Shown piece after piece: positions 1 to 12,015 of a stretch of 55,486 bases of DNA. The translations under genes were made by a program, and so were the position numbers. Every line of letters begins with the position of its first letter. Position 1 is the first letter of the stretch. Location: the NCBI GenBank assembly GCA_002286715.1, contig NSJX01000014.1:1-55486 (forward strand), read 5' to 3'. Under the pieces are notes generated by a model. It saw only the letters and a program-made list of their open reading frames with translations, did no database searches and was not told the DNA's origin. The stretch comes from Dentipellis sp. KUC8613. Its lineage: Eukaryota > Basidiomycota > Agaricomycetes > Russulales > Hericiaceae.

Positions 1-367
1 TGTAAGGACCGATGACCGAGACAGGTCACGGGCCTTGGTACTCCTACACTCACGCACAAGGAGACGCCTTGTGGTATAGAGAGCCTAGCCTGTCAGACCA
101 AACGAGAGCGAAGAGATAGATGAGAACCCAGTGTATTGAGTACTACACTTAGGAGAACAAGCTAAGGATTGTAGCTACTGGAGTCGTCATACTTATAGTA
201 CAGTGGGTTTAGGGCCGGTGGGTCATCGCCAGTGCAAGTGGTAGAGATAGGAGATAAGGGGATGGGATGGTACTGGCGGATAAGAATAGTACAGTATCAG
301 TCAGCGTATCAATAATACAAAAGGAAATTAGTAATAGTCCAAGACGAAGTCAGGTGCCATAGGTCAG
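1..367. other. left edge, no gene seen
   Basis: I see no open frame or splice-consistent exon here. On the minus strand it lies directly behind the helicase stop codon. I looked for a frame-shifted continuation of the helicase C-terminus and found none. Confidence 0.5.
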
Positions 368-1688
368 TCATGTGCTCGTATCAGGTCGTAACAATTTCGA
401 TCTCACATTGACATTCTTTACCTTTGCCTTCCCTGCTAGATGTGCCGCAACAGAGGACACATACATTTTTTGGATATAGGTAAAGCCACAGGCGTCCATT
501 GCTTTGTCTCGACCAGCACGACCATTTTGCTGAAGAATTGCTTCCGCAGATTCTGGAAGACCTAGATTAATGGAAACCTCGATATTGCGGATGTCAATTC
601 CCATGCCAAACTTCACAGTTGCGATCATGATGAGGGCCCCGGGATCAGTACTGAAGGATTGCAGTGCGTCTGCATTTTCAGTCGATGAGATAAGTCCATT
701 GTACATCTGCACTGTCCGAAAGCGTTGTTGACCTGGCGGCAAAAGCCGCCATAGATAGGTTGCAACACGGAACCCCATGTCGATGGTCGGACAGTATACG
801 ACAGCTTTCTTTTTTGCTCTGGTAAGCCATGCGATATCAGGAAAGATCCAGCCACCGAGACCATGGGTAAGGGTGACAAAAACAATGCGGAGATTGGGCC
901 TCTCACACGTCCTTCGAATCGTGTGGTGTTCATTGCCCCGAAAGCCGATCGTGCGTAGCATAGCATCTTCTGTCTCTCCTGGAATTGATGTTGCAGTCAT
1001 TGCAAGAATCGGAACTTCTGGAGGTATGCGCGCCTTGATCGTGCCGATCTCGCCATACGCATCACGGAAAGTCTCCGCCCAAGGATTGACTATATGTGCT
1101 TCATCGACCACATGCAAGACAAGATTCTCTCGCACTTTGTCGTCACGAACAATGGCGTCAAAATCTTGTGAGGCGAGTCTTTCAGGCGAAACAATTACAA
1201 CTGACCATTGACCTTCGTGGACTTGTTTGAACAGGTCAATCCCTTTCGCCTTTGACTTCGTGACTGTATCAGCATCTAAGGCGACCGCTTTGATGCCAAT
1301 CCGGGTCATCTCAGCAACCTGTCCATCGGTAAGTCCTCATACTAGATGTTGAAAGGACTGAATTGTATACCTGGCTCTGTCCTAGATCACTCAACGGAGT
1401 CACAATCAAGACAATGGGATTTTTCGGTATTGTCGTCTTGAATGGCGGCAAGCCACCACCTTCTGCAATCTTCCGCAGTACGAGAAGATGTAAGTAGGCC
1501 ACAGCAGTCTTTCCGTCTCCGCATGCCGTCACGACTAGCTGGTTTCGATTATCGAGGATATTTGCAGTGCTTTCCAGTTGCCAGTCGTGAGGTCCAGATG
1601 GCCATTGGGGGAGCGCCTGGCTGAGAATGCTTCGAAGAACTTCAATTCCACGAGGTGAGGACCACAGTAGTGATTCTGTGCCCGGCAT
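368..1688 (-). CDS. RecQ-like DEAH-type DNA helicase, short form
   Basis: Two exons (1371-1688 and 368-1318) joined by a 52 nt intron give 422 residues. The superfamily-2 helicase motifs appear in order: motif I ACGDGKT near residue 55, motif Ia VIVSPERL, motif II DEAH, motif III MTATS, motif IV VYCPT, and a motif V/VI block ending QQNGRAGRD. This order and the final motif are typical of RecQ helicases, which unwind DNA 3'-5' using ATP. The RQC and HRDC domains of cellular RecQ/Sgs1 are absent and the protein stops soon after motif VI. Agaricomycete genomes carry many short RecQ-like genes, often near repeats, so this is probably one of those rather than the Sgs1/BLM orthologue (inference). 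All ATPase motifs look intact. The start is the first Met of the open frame. Confidence 0.8.
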
Positions 1689-3281
1689 AATGAATGTGTG
1701 TAGTTGGAATCAATGAGTGTGCTGTGAAGGGTGAGACATTCCCGGCAAGCTCACATTTGGCAACGGATATCGGTATAGTGCCAAGGCCTGATGACTATGA
1801 TATATATTGTGTCCATGCTAACTATTCCAATGTGCCGTGGTCTAACGGTCGCCGTTGCACAAATGTGTTTCCCGACTGCTGTGGACGATTGTTCGAGACG
1901 GACAGCTCCCTTTTTCTTCCTGTTGTCATCATGCATCTCCTCTCGAATTCAGTGGTAACCACCCTTCCCATGTGCAGATGGCGCAAGGGTAACTTCATGA
2001 TCACTTCACATTGTGGTGTTTTGGTTCGAACCCACGACGCGTCTTTTTCTTCCGAGCGCGATGTTGAAATCCGCGTCGTGTAATGCAAGAACGCTTGTCA
2101 TTCAACATGACGAAGACATCGACTGAACAAGCCATGCTGACATATTCGTGATTTTCGCTCATTTTTATGATCATCGTAGCCACCACGCCACATGAGCTCG
2201 TCCTAATTAGGATGAATTTAAGACTACCAGCGAACACCCCCGAAATGGATGTAGACTAGCCAGGGGGTAGATGACTGTACGATGTATGGGCGTCTGTCAT
2301 CGAGATGACTTGGTTCGACTGCTCCTTCAAGTTCAAGTTTTTGGCTATGCTCCAGCTGGCAATACCCTAGTCTCCAGCATCTCTCACCTCCACTGACTTC
2401 ATTTTGAATCAAGATTCTACACATGATTACTCTATGACTTAAGGTAGCCGCATCCCAGCGCTTACTCGTCTTGATCCCCCAAGTCGTCGCGCAGTGAACA
2501 GGTTCCGTGCTCACTTTTCCCGGCATAGATTTGGGGTGGTACCATCTTGAGTGGTGAAGGTGAGACCTTTTTCGTTCAGAATCTATTATCTCGTAACTCA
2601 CTTTCGATCACCCCCAAGCAAAGCACCCAGCCTGGCGACACGTGGGGTGCTTTCGAGCTCGTCCCTGTTTTGCCTTGCCATGGCCGCCGTACCGCCGAAT
2701 TTGAATACCTCATAAGGACCTACCGGCGTCCGTGGGTTCTTCACCGCAACATGCATGCAGTGGGGGCTTTACTGGCACCTGTGTTCGGCCCTTTGTGAGG
2801 AATACAACACATTCCTTTTTGTTCGAGAAGCTGGGTAAGTGATGCCGGTGGCTATATTGCAAGGCAATGCGTACCAAGACAGTTTCCTGTCGCTTTGCTC
2901 CCGCTGCCCATCTGTGTTCTTCCTTCTACTGCCTCGCGTCTGCCTGCAGTTCGCCGCCTCGTCTGCTCCGTCCTGCGTGTGGCGGATCCATAAGGCTCAT
3001 CGACTTTATATACCCAATCTACTCCCGCCGGCTGATTCCGACGACGCAAAGCAGTGGCATTGCTGAAGTGAATCAGGTACATGGTCTCAGACTTCGCTTT
3101 TGCTAGGACCAGGCGTCGAATGCGGCGGCAGTGGTTTCTCAATCTGTACCCCCACGAGGAGCAAAGCAACCATGAATGTTGGCGCTCGTAGGTCCAAGCG
3201 CAGCGGGCCCTTGCATATAACTCCCCATATCTCGCGCTGTTTCGGTTCACTTTCCCCCCACGTCTTGGAGCCACGTCTACT
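1689..3281. other. intergenic, 1.6 kb
   Basis: Several short frames overlap on both strands, but none shows coherent composition, splice sites or a known motif. The right end is the promoter of the next gene. A palindromic GGTTCGAACC near 2030 resembles a tRNA B box, but no cloverleaf can be drawn around it. Confidence 0.5.
3216..3220 (+). promoter_or_regulatory. TATA-like box of the acidic membrane-protein gene
   Basis: TATAA lies in TTGCATATAACTCC, 62 nt before the ATG at 3282, followed by a pyrimidine-rich leader. Spacing suits a fungal core promoter. No transcript data are available here. Confidence 0.35.
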
Positions 3282-5476
3282 ATGGACTCGTCTCCTCCAA
3301 GTCTTGCCCTTGTGGCTCGCATGTCTGGCAATGCTCGCCTCCTCGGCTATCTTGTCTTCTTCGTCTACTACCTGACCCTCCTCTCGCCCTGGATCATCGC
3401 GATCTCAGTCGCCTTGTACCCTTTATGGGACCAATTCCGGATTGAACAGGTTCTCACGGATGCGACGGCTGTCCACAGGAAGCCCGACTTAGGCTTCCGA
3501 GGTCTCTTCGAAGACGTCTACTTCGTCAATCGGGATTACTATACTTCCTTCTCTACGTTCCGCCCTTGGTTTCGGTCTCTCATCTTCTACTCTGGCATCT
3601 TCTTCGGCGTTATTTCGGAGCCGTGCGTCTTCAAACCACTCCGCAACGATCACATATCCTCGTTGTGCGATTGGTACCACGAATGCTTCGTGAAGCCGAT
3701 GAACCAAGACGACGATGTCCCTAGCCTCGTCGACGTGATGCTGGATATTATGTGGGACTGCATCAGCAGAGTCAGTCAATACGCAATGGCGCGCCGCAAT
3801 CAGAAGGCGCAGGCACAGCCGACAATGGCAAGGACGACACGTGAGTTGTGTTCCAGCAGTTGTGGCCCAGCACTAGCTGACGCTCATTGTCTTCTGAATA
3901 CAGGGACGGCCATGTTCCAGAATCGGAGACTTCCTATCATCCCACCGGCACCGCTGGAAATAAAGATCGATGAAGAACTTGTTCCAACGATGATCGCTGG
4001 CGGCATTGCTTACGTCCGTACGTCCTCCTTCATGTGTTTGAATGGCTCCTGGTTGAATTCAACATCCTGATTCTTTAACTTGCAGGTCAACCCGTCCGAC
4101 CGAACGTACTTCTCGACCTCTCTCCGTCTCCAGCTCCCGACATGGCAACGGAGAGGTATTTCGAGCGCTCTATGTAGCATCGCACGTTCTGAAGATGTCT
4201 GCCCGCAGGATCGACTACTTCAGGCGGTCTGCTCCTAGTCGAGTCCAGCCGCCTTGGCTTCGTTCCGCCCGCGTAGAACCAAAGCCCGCCAGGTAGAGTA
4301 CCCTCTCGTATCTCCTTGTTATTGCTGACGTTTCTTGGTGGAAAGAGTGGAGCCTCGCAGCGTTAGCCAATATCGTATCTCAAGCACTGGTTTCAAAAGC
4401 TCCGCGCCACCGGTCTACGTCAAGGAAGGCTTGCGCCGTTCACGACTGGAGAAGTCGGCCGCGCAACTAGCCGAATCGACGCGTGGGCTGTCGACATACT
4501 TACCGGAGCCGGAAAGCAACCCATTCGACGACTCTGCGTGGCGGGGTTACGAGGAACCGGGCGCGGAAAACTGGGAAGACTTGCTGGACGCAGCTTCGCC
4601 TGTGGATCATGAAGCGGCACTCGCTCTAGAACGAGCCCTCAGGGAAAACCTCTACGCCCTCTTGGCCGACGGACGCGTGCAGTGGGCACAGTCGCTGGCC
4701 GGCTCGCCTCCCCCTGGCTTTGCCGTCGAAGACCCCCACAATGAGCTGGCTGCACCTGAACTTGAAGAGGAGCCTGAGGGCGACGGGCCTGCTGACGAGA
4801 ATGCCGGATCTGAGGGCGAGGAGGCTGGCGCCGAGGATGAATACGATCCTGAGGCTGAGTATGAGTTTGAGGAGAGTGACCATACGAGCGATCTCTATGA
4901 AGAGGAAGAGGAAGAATTCGAAGACGGTGCGGAGGACGATGAGGAGGACGAGACGGATCCCGATGGGTTGTACGAAGAGGGTGAAGGCACGGACGACGAC
5001 GAAGGCACGGACGACGACGAAGGCACGGACGACGACGAAGGCACGGACGACGACGAAGGCACGGACGGCGGCGAAGAACCCATTGTCGATGGTGCACCGG
5101 GCCCAGATAACACCAAGTACGTCTGGCAGCGCTGCGACTTCCCTGTTGATGCTAAAATGCGCTCTCTCGTAGTGGGGGTGGCAATGTTGCCAGCAATCAA
5201 AACGCGGGCAATGAGACCGAATTTATCGACGAAGATATTGTCATGGAGGACGCTGAGGCCTTCGATCTCGGTGTCCAGGACCATGCTGTCCAGAACGAGG
5301 CAGCCGACGAATGGAACTGGCTAACTGGGCAGCCCTTCGACCAAATTCCAGCATGGCCGGCGTATGAGCCTGCGATTTGGATCGGGGATTGGGCAGCTGC
5401 ACCTGCGATGCCCCAATGGCAAACTGGACCTGCTATTTATGAAGAAGGGCCGATGGAGATGGGTTTCGGCTACTGA
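3282..5476 (+). CDS. membrane-anchored acidic disordered protein with EGTDDD repeats
   Basis: I do not recognise the family. Six exons (3282-3840, 3904-4017, 4086-4155, 4209-4292, 4346-5116, 5173-5476) join in phase to 633 residues. The N-terminus holds a strongly hydrophobic segment around residues 20-50 and a second one (LIFYSGIFFGVIS) near 105-120, suggesting one or two membrane spans. From about residue 270 on it is disordered and increasingly acidic, with long Glu/Asp runs. Four perfect copies and one variant of the six-residue unit EGTDDD are encoded by an 18-bp minisatellite. The C-terminus is rich in Trp, Pro and Gly. The next gene downstream, on the same strand, has the same plan. 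No enzymatic motif is visible. Splice sites are good GT-AG; the extreme N-terminal start could instead be the Met at residue 14. Confidence 0.7.
4983..5072 (+). repeat. 18-bp coding minisatellite
   Basis: The unit GAAGGCACGGACGACGAC is repeated four times almost without change, and a fifth copy ends in GGCGGC. It lies in exon 5 and encodes EGTDDD. The copies are nearly identical at the DNA level, which points to recent expansion by slippage or unequal exchange. The copy number is likely to vary between strains (inference). Confidence 0.85.
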
Positions 5477-7159
5477 AGGAGACACTGAGGACCCGTAAGC
5501 TCAATGTAGCTGAAGAGCGGGATCTTTAACGACGGAGATGTATAGGACCTTGCACTGCGATCGCCATGGGTGGTCGCTGCTGCTAGTTCTACTTCAATTC
5601 CCGCTGCACTCGCGCCTGGCACGGCACTGCTTGCTATGGATTGGCGGCGCGACATTCTTGTCTGGACACATGTGTCCTCACAATTGGTGACCTAGTGGCC
5701 ACGATCGACGATGGTTGGCCAAACTCCGTCGTCGACTGCTTCGGAGGTGCAATCTTACCATGGATGCGTCCCAGCCGCTACTGGTGACTTGCAGACTCAC
5801 TTCAATTCTTATTACGCTTCGTTTCTATCTCTGTATATATGCATTCCTATTCCATTTCTCATGTTTTCATCTAACCTACGGACTTAACTCGAACACTATC
5901 TCCATATGACTTACTACGTATCCGCATACTATACCTATGTAGCTAACACCTTAATCCAATTCAACTTCTGGCACACCTATCGAGTAGAACTCTATGTCTA
6001 AGGTAAGGACGTCTTTGCTTCAGCTGAAGTATCATTTGGCTGCGATCAAGATCTAATCTAATCTCTAAGCACATGGGCGCGAAATCATGCGACCTGCCAG
6101 CGCTTCTTGATCATGACAACGTTAACTCCCTCCTGCTCACCTCCTTGCCGATGAGTTTCTCCGTACTAACCAGCCCAGCAACCTTTTTGTCTTCATCCCA
6201 GATATCACAGGTACGCTATCATGCACCGTCGCAATTCGCAATCGTCGCGACGCCGGCGCATCCTCCTGATCAAGAATGGAGTGCTCGACGTTGATATATG
6301 CTAGCAACATAATAAGCACGTACAGCGGACCGGAAGGTTCCTGATTCCCACTGTGCGATAACAATTAGCATCCGGTCGTCTGACGATCCCCACCCTGAAG
6401 CAGGACCGGCCATCAGAGAAAGAACTTGGAAGAACAAGGGAGACAAAGTCTGTCGTTATGCCCGAAATAATACAAGGGCATTGCCTGTTAGCGCCCGTAT
6501 TACAGGGCACTACTTAATCACGCCCTTTCCTCCTTCTCTCTTTCCCCCACCATCTCCCGCTTGTCTCCCCAGTAAATCTCTGCGCGTGGCGAGCTAACTG
6601 CAGCGGACACTTTCTGTCCGTTCTTGAATTTCCTATCTGCTTCAGAACACCTCTCCTGCGATTAAGGTCGCCCATACATTTGTGGCCCCTTCGTCGTGCT
6701 ACCCAACATCGTCTCGTCTCTATCCAGCTACCTCCCCAGTCTCCATCGCGCGCGACGGCTTGCTCTTGATTGACTGTACGTTCCCCGCTCTTGTCGTTTA
6801 ACCTTTGCTTCATGCGTGGTGCTCGACGAGTTTTTTCTTCCGCGATGTTGTTTGTTGTGAACTATCATTGTTGTTTTGGCTCCCGTGTTTTGTTGGTGAA
6901 GTTTTCTAGTTGGGCTCGTACTGAACTACCGCGTGCTTCTCTCAACAGCTCGACAAGAAGCTCGCGGCATTCCCTCAACGTCATACTTGTGCGAGGCCCC
7001 TCAGACCTAGTTCTCTCTCCGTGTGGCCCACCTTTTATCTCATCCAGATACATCGTCTGTGCCATACGTCGGTCAGCTAGATCCCACAGCGGTTTTTCAC
7101 AAGTCATCTCTTGAGCACCCCTCCTCTTGTCACCCGTCCATCATCCGCACTTCACCAAC
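5477..7159. other. intergenic with pyrimidine-rich leader
   Basis: Nothing convincing is coded in these 1.7 kb. The part from about 6520 to 7159 is rich in C and T and contains possible 5'-UTR splice signals, so it is probably the promoter and leader of the following gene. The AT-rich stretch at about 5800-6070 fits a terminator/3'-UTR region of the preceding gene. Confidence 0.5.
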
Positions 7160-9230
7160 ATGGACTCCCTTTCCGTTCTCTCTCACCTGGACAAGATCCC
7201 TCATCTATCCCTCCTCTGGACTCTGTATGGTGTCAGCCTCGCTTCTCCGGGCTTACTGCCGGCTTGGCCCAGCTTCTTAGTCTTTGTCGCCCTGGAGCTC
7301 TCCCTCGACGTCGACACCCTCAAGGTCCTTGCCATCGTACTTTACACCGTCGTCATTGCAGGCGCATTCAAGTACGATCTGACGTTGAGGATCATTGGAA
7401 CCCCGCTCAGGCTTGCAATCTATCTGCGCGATATACTCAGGCGCGTTGTAGTGACGGTAAACATGATTATCAGTTCATTCGGCGCCAGTCCGCCATCCTC
7501 GATGGAGCCGGACGCTGAGGATGATGATCCTGAGGTCATCGGTGCATTTGATACGGCTCCCAAAAAGGCGGCGCAACCTGATCAAGCTGATCCGGACGAA
7601 ACTCTCGTCGACGGTATGTTCCTCATAGATAGAAATCATATTGATTCTCACACTTTAACGAACCACAGAAACCGGGGAGGCGTCGGACTCGTCCTCGCCG
7701 AAGCCGAAACCGACCTTCCATAAGAATTTCTTCCGTGCGCCGGACTGCGAATCTACCGACGACGAAAGCGAATCCGAGAGTGAAGCTCCCAGGTAATAAG
7801 ACTTGCTTCAATCATCACCTCGCTCTCTGCTGATATGCTGACGACGAAGGTCGTACACAACTCGCCCGGCCACGCCCGTCTCGACGCCCGTCTCGACGCC
7901 TGTCTCCAGAAGCCCCACTCCTCAGAGCCCGGTCTCTCCAAGCCCCGCTCCCGGAAGCTCTATCCCTCCGAGCCCTCTTTCCCTTGCCAGCTCACTCCCA
8001 TCCGAGAGCCCGAGCGTCGAGGAGCACATTGCAGAGGAACAGACCGCCGAGGAAGCGGAGCCCGCGCAAGAGAACGTCGGGCAACATGAGACCGAGCAAC
8101 AGGCAGCTGAGCCGATGCCCGCCACTGAACACGACCCTGAGCCCGATCAATCCTTCACCGGCCATCTCCCCAAGGCTTCGATGTTCGCGAGGCAGGAGAC
8201 TACAGCCTTCGGGCATGGTAGCGAGGCAGGATCTCACGCGAAGCTCCCGTTCAGCCTGACAAGTATCAGCATGACGGACGCTGCGCCCGCCCAGCCAAGC
8301 ACCGCTCCGCTCTTCGGGGCCACCAAGACTGCCGCAGATAAGCCTCCTTCGGAGGCCGCCAGTGAGACATCTCCCAACGAGCCCGACAATGCGCTGCGCG
8401 CTGCCAGCAGGCCCACCACTCCTGAGCCTGCTGTAGATAGTATGCCTGACCCGCTGGCGCTCTCGCCATTCCAGGATGCTCTCAGGAAGGTCGGGGGCTT
8501 CCAAGGCATCTTCGAGGTGCCTGAAGACTTTTCGCCCCTCCAGTTGTCGAGGGAATTGCTCGCTGATGAGCCGTCTCTCGCAAAGAGCGCAGCCGATGAG
8601 GACACGCAGGCAGCAGGAGCGGACGCGAAGACGTCGGTTGGGTCCGCCGTGAAGGACCTGATCGACTTCGAAGGGTCCGTATGTGACGGCGCAGAAGACC
8701 GTAACGGCCAGGACGTGGTGCCCGCCCCCGTTGTTGCGCAGGACGGTCCTGTCATTGCTGCTGCAGGTCCAGTTATCGCCGCACCTGGTCCCATCGTTGC
8801 CGCGACCGGCCCAGTCATCGCCGCAACACCCTCGTCTGCCATCCCTCCCGCACTCGCCACTCCCGCCACCAGTCAACCGTCCACTCCGCCTCCCCTCAGC
8901 ACCGCGAGCGAGGACGTCTTGGACCACGACACCCCCATGACGGACGCTCCCAGCGTCGTCCTGCAGGCCGTCATGTGCTCCGACCGGCGACAGGCCTCTT
9001 GGAGGCAGATGTGGCGGCTCCTGGACGCCGACGGCGAGGACCTGCAGATGGCCGACGCGACGCTCGAGCCCGAGCCCTCCAGCCCGGGCGCCTTCGACAC
9101 GGACGTCATGGACGTCGACGACGTCGAGGTGAGCGGGCTGGGCGAGCAGGTCGCCGACTTTATGAAGAAAGTCGACGTGCTGCACTGGTTCAGGCCGCGC
9201 GAGCCGGAGGTCGAGGATATGGAGTTGTGA
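7160..9230 (+). CDS. hydrophobic N-terminus plus long disordered acidic tail, unknown family
   Basis: Three exons (7160-7613, 7669-7792, 7850-9230) join in phase to 652 residues. Residues 1-95 contain two or three hydrophobic stretches, for example around LVFVALELS and VLAIVLYTVVIAGAF, so the protein is probably membrane-inserted at its N-terminus. The remainder is low-complexity: a Ser/Pro segment with repeated TPVS units, an acidic Glu-rich segment, a repeated GPVIAA-type unit near residue 500 (four imperfect copies), and an acidic C-terminus with DVMDVDDVEV. I cannot assign a function. It follows another gene of the same architecture in the same direction, but I find no clear sequence identity between them. 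The Met at 7160 is preferred over the upstream in-frame Met at 7127 because hydrophobic sequence starts soon after it and the context CAACATGG is good. Confidence 0.7.
8749..8838 (+). repeat. imperfect GPVIAA-coding repeat
   Basis: Four diverged units of about 21-24 bp, each like GGTCCTGTCATTGCTGCT, encode GPVIAA/GPIVAA in succession within the disordered tail. Copies differ at third positions, so this is an older expansion than the 18-bp repeat in the neighbouring gene. Confidence 0.65.
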
Positions 9231-9742
9231 GATGCGCGGGGGGACGCCGCGCAAGGTGTAAGATATCGGCCGTCTGGGACGGCGAAGATGGTAATGGGTC
9301 TCACTGAAGACCCAACGTCCTTCGAGGACACGCTATTTACGCTATGAAGAATACACTCGTAAGACGAGGACCCAACGTCCTCGCTGGTGTCCAATGTCGT
9401 GCGCGGCACTGCCGCGCTGGGCCGGACCACAGCGTCCGAGACCCTTCAAACTTTGTTCTGTTTCTTTTCTCCTCATACTCGGCATATTCTTTTTTCACTC
9501 CTCTCATGTTGCTGTGCCACTGGCACCTCGGACTTCACCACGGACCTTACATACTGTATCGTTAGCACAACGTTGTAGCAGTATCACCTATGTATCAAAT
9601 CTGACTGGAATATATTATCCTTCCATACTCGGTGTCTTACCCTTCCTGCAAAACCTCAGACTCATTCACACAGTCGAAGTTAAACTGAGAAGTTCATTAT
9701 ATCATTTCTTATACAAACGGCAGGCGGAGAGTCCCAGCTTCA
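9231..9742. other. convergent 3' ends
   Basis: This is the untranslated region between two convergent genes. It contains a short repeated phrase, GACCCAACGTCCT, near 9308 and 9368, and AT-rich stretches near 9580-9720 suitable for polyadenylation. No gene is seen. Confidence 0.5.
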
Positions 9743-11613
9743 CTAACTCTCTAGAGCCCACTTCCGGAACCGCTCCGCCTCTTGAATCCTCTTGTTCACC
9801 ACCTTCGCAACCTCGGGGCCCCAGACTTTCTCTGGCTTTTGGATCCGCCTTGTCAGACCCGTAGCGAGCGGCCGCCCCAAAGCGTCCACTTCCACCACAT
9901 CCGGGTCGCCGTCCCCGGATTCTACGCCCTCTACATGGACGCCGAACACCTCTGCCATGGCCTTGTCGACCTCGCTCTCCTCTGCGACGATGCAATTCTC
10001 GAGCGATAGTGGTTTGCTCGGGTCCCAGCGCAGTAGGGCTGGGCGTGCGCAGACGGTGTGGGGCGGGACGATGGAACGGGCTAGAGAGATGTCTTCGAGA
10101 AGAATCGCTATGTCAGAAGACGGGAGAGGCAGTTTCCTGCACGTATAAGAAGTCAGTGTTTCAGTCTCAAACTTCGACATCGAGCGTAGACAGACCCGAT
10201 GACAGCGCCAGAGATGCGTTCTTCGCGCTTGAGCAGCTCTTTAGATAGCTTATCATATACCTTCTTACGATGCCGGACGGGGAGCGGTCGTTCGAGCGGC
10301 TTGCCAGAAATGTCGCAGATAATGTATGTCGCGATGTGCAGGCCGAATAGCGCAGGCAGAGGTCCTAGCATCCAAAATATCTCAGCCATTATTGAAATCC
10401 AGGTTCTTGAGTGCGATACACGTACCCAAGACTGGCAGGATGCGGACGCGGAAGTCCTCAAACGTGCTGAGCTCGTTGACCTTGCCCTTGGCGAACTCGT
10501 CTTCCGGCAGCGGGAGCAGACCAACGTTGCCGGGCACCTCAGTAGAATACACGACGGGGATGCCTGTCTCGGCTGGGTTTGCGGAATCTGTGCTGGGAAT
10601 GCCAGCTGCACGCAAACGCTGACGGACGGCACGGGCGAGGGGGTCGTAGACGGTCTGGGAGAGGTCAGCGATTTGAATGCGCGTAGGGTCTGTTTTCGCG
10701 CCAGCGCCCATTGACGAGAAAATCTAGAGGTTGGTGTATCAATGTTATAGAACATCGCCGCAAGCGCTTCGCCAACACCACCCACCTTGATATTATGTTG
10801 GACACAGTACTTGAGTAAATCTACTTTTGTCCCGATATTGTCGATTGCATCTGAAAGCGCGTCAGCCCCAGACCTTTCTCGAGAGCAAGTGACTGACCAA
10901 TAACCCAATCTACACCGTCAAGAAGATCAGCGCCGTCCTCGTCATCCCTCCACAGTTCGACACGAGGATCGACGTCTACGAATCGCGCGATCTGCTTGAG
11001 TGTGTTCGCGACGCAGTGTACCTTGGGTGTTCCAACGTCGGCGAGGGTGGCAGTTGCATGGCGATTAAGAGATGAGAGAGTAACGTAGTCGAAATCAACA
11101 AGACGGATGGAAGAGACGCCGCTGTATTTCGTGTCAACTTCACGTCGCGGAGATCTTCGGAAACACGACTTACGACCGTGCAAGCATGACTGCCGCCCAA
11201 CTGCCAACGCCTCCGCATCCAACGATCACAACCTTTCCGTTCCGCACCTTCTTCATACTCTCCTCTCCAAGGAACGCGTAGTTTCGTGCCAGCTGTTCCC
11301 GCACCAGCTCCTCGTCGTACCCACTGGCATCGCGGAGTGCCTCCCTCTGCTTCCCTTTCTCCAGTAAAGCAATATCCGCCTCTACACTGGCATCCGGTGG
11401 TGGCGGAAATTTGGACGATTTGGACCCAGGAAGATCGCTTGGACGCGATGCGGAAGAAATTAGGCGCTTTCGTATGTCCTCGTTGAGCTCTAGCCGTCTC
11501 TTCCGACGGTCGCGTGCATTGTACAGAGAAAGCAAGGAGGCAGTTGCGACCGCTGTTCCAAGCGCAGTCAGAACAAGTTGTGTTCGATGCGAATGGACGT
11601 CTACCAGCGACAT
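9743..11613 (-). CDS. tRNA threonylcarbamoyladenosine dehydratase (ThiF/E1-like), Tcd1/Tcd2 family
   Basis: Six exons (11174-11613, 10898-11121, 10786-10850, 10426-10723, 10196-10364, 9743-10136) give 529 residues. The family dehydrates the t6A base at position 37 of tRNAs to cyclic t6A using ATP; the yeast Tcd1/Tcd2 proteins sit at the mitochondrial outer membrane. Visible here are a hydrophobic segment near residues 12-30 that could be that anchor, the nucleotide-binding loop VVIVGCGGVGSW near residue 130, VDFDYV followed by NRH, the DAIDNIGTK segment, and SSMGAGAKTDPTRI, all typical of the CsdL/TcdA branch of E1-like enzymes. A long C-terminal part with the YDKLSKELLKRE segment is also typical of the eukaryotic form. 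It is somewhat longer than the yeast proteins (about 430-450). It starts head-to-head with the F-box gene. Confidence 0.85.
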
Positions 11614-12015
11614 AAGAGAAGTTCTTCAAGTTCAAGTTGTAAACGTTGCTTTGCGGTCGTTGAACTGATTTCAATAATTTCTCTTCGGCAAGAGGATGAC
11701 GTCATCATCTTTTGTAGTTCGACACCGTGACTTCCTCCTCACAATAACGCAGACTCAGCTGATACTTATTCATTTGTTCTTCGGCAGGCACATCAAATTG
11801 CACGCATGGGCGCAGAAATGGAAGAAGTATAGCATCAGTACCGTATCATATAAGGTCAGTCGGGCAACGACGCGTTATATCGATTCCTTCCCCCCTCTTT
11901 TACCCTAGGAACTCGCATTGGAATTCGGTTAGTCGACTTCATTCATCTCTTCACTCTCAAACGTTGATGCAATGTTATTCGGATCCATAACATATATGTA
12001 CAGGCTTCTCAGGCC
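11614..12015. promoter_or_regulatory. divergent promoter, Tcd-like and F-box genes
   Basis: A 402 nt gap separates the two start codons on opposite strands, so both promoters must lie here. It is AT-richer than the flanking coding DNA. No clear TATA box or factor site stands out. Confidence 0.4.

Noticed and set aside
2020..2050. tRNA-like B box (GGTTCGAACC)
   Set aside because: Flanking bases do not pair as a T stem on either strand and no D or anticodon arm is found at the right distance.
2852..3331. 159-codon minus-strand frame at the first membrane-protein gene
   Set aside because: Overlaps the start of a well-supported spliced gene and shows no coherent protein features.
4639..5097. 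Arg/Pro-rich minus-strand frame with RRRPCL repeats
   Set aside because: The repeats are only the reverse reading of the 18-bp minisatellite in the real gene.
7992..9254. 420-codon minus-strand frame
   Set aside because: It mirrors the disordered tail of the plus-strand gene; composition is Gly/Arg/Leu-biased and no splice or motif support exists.
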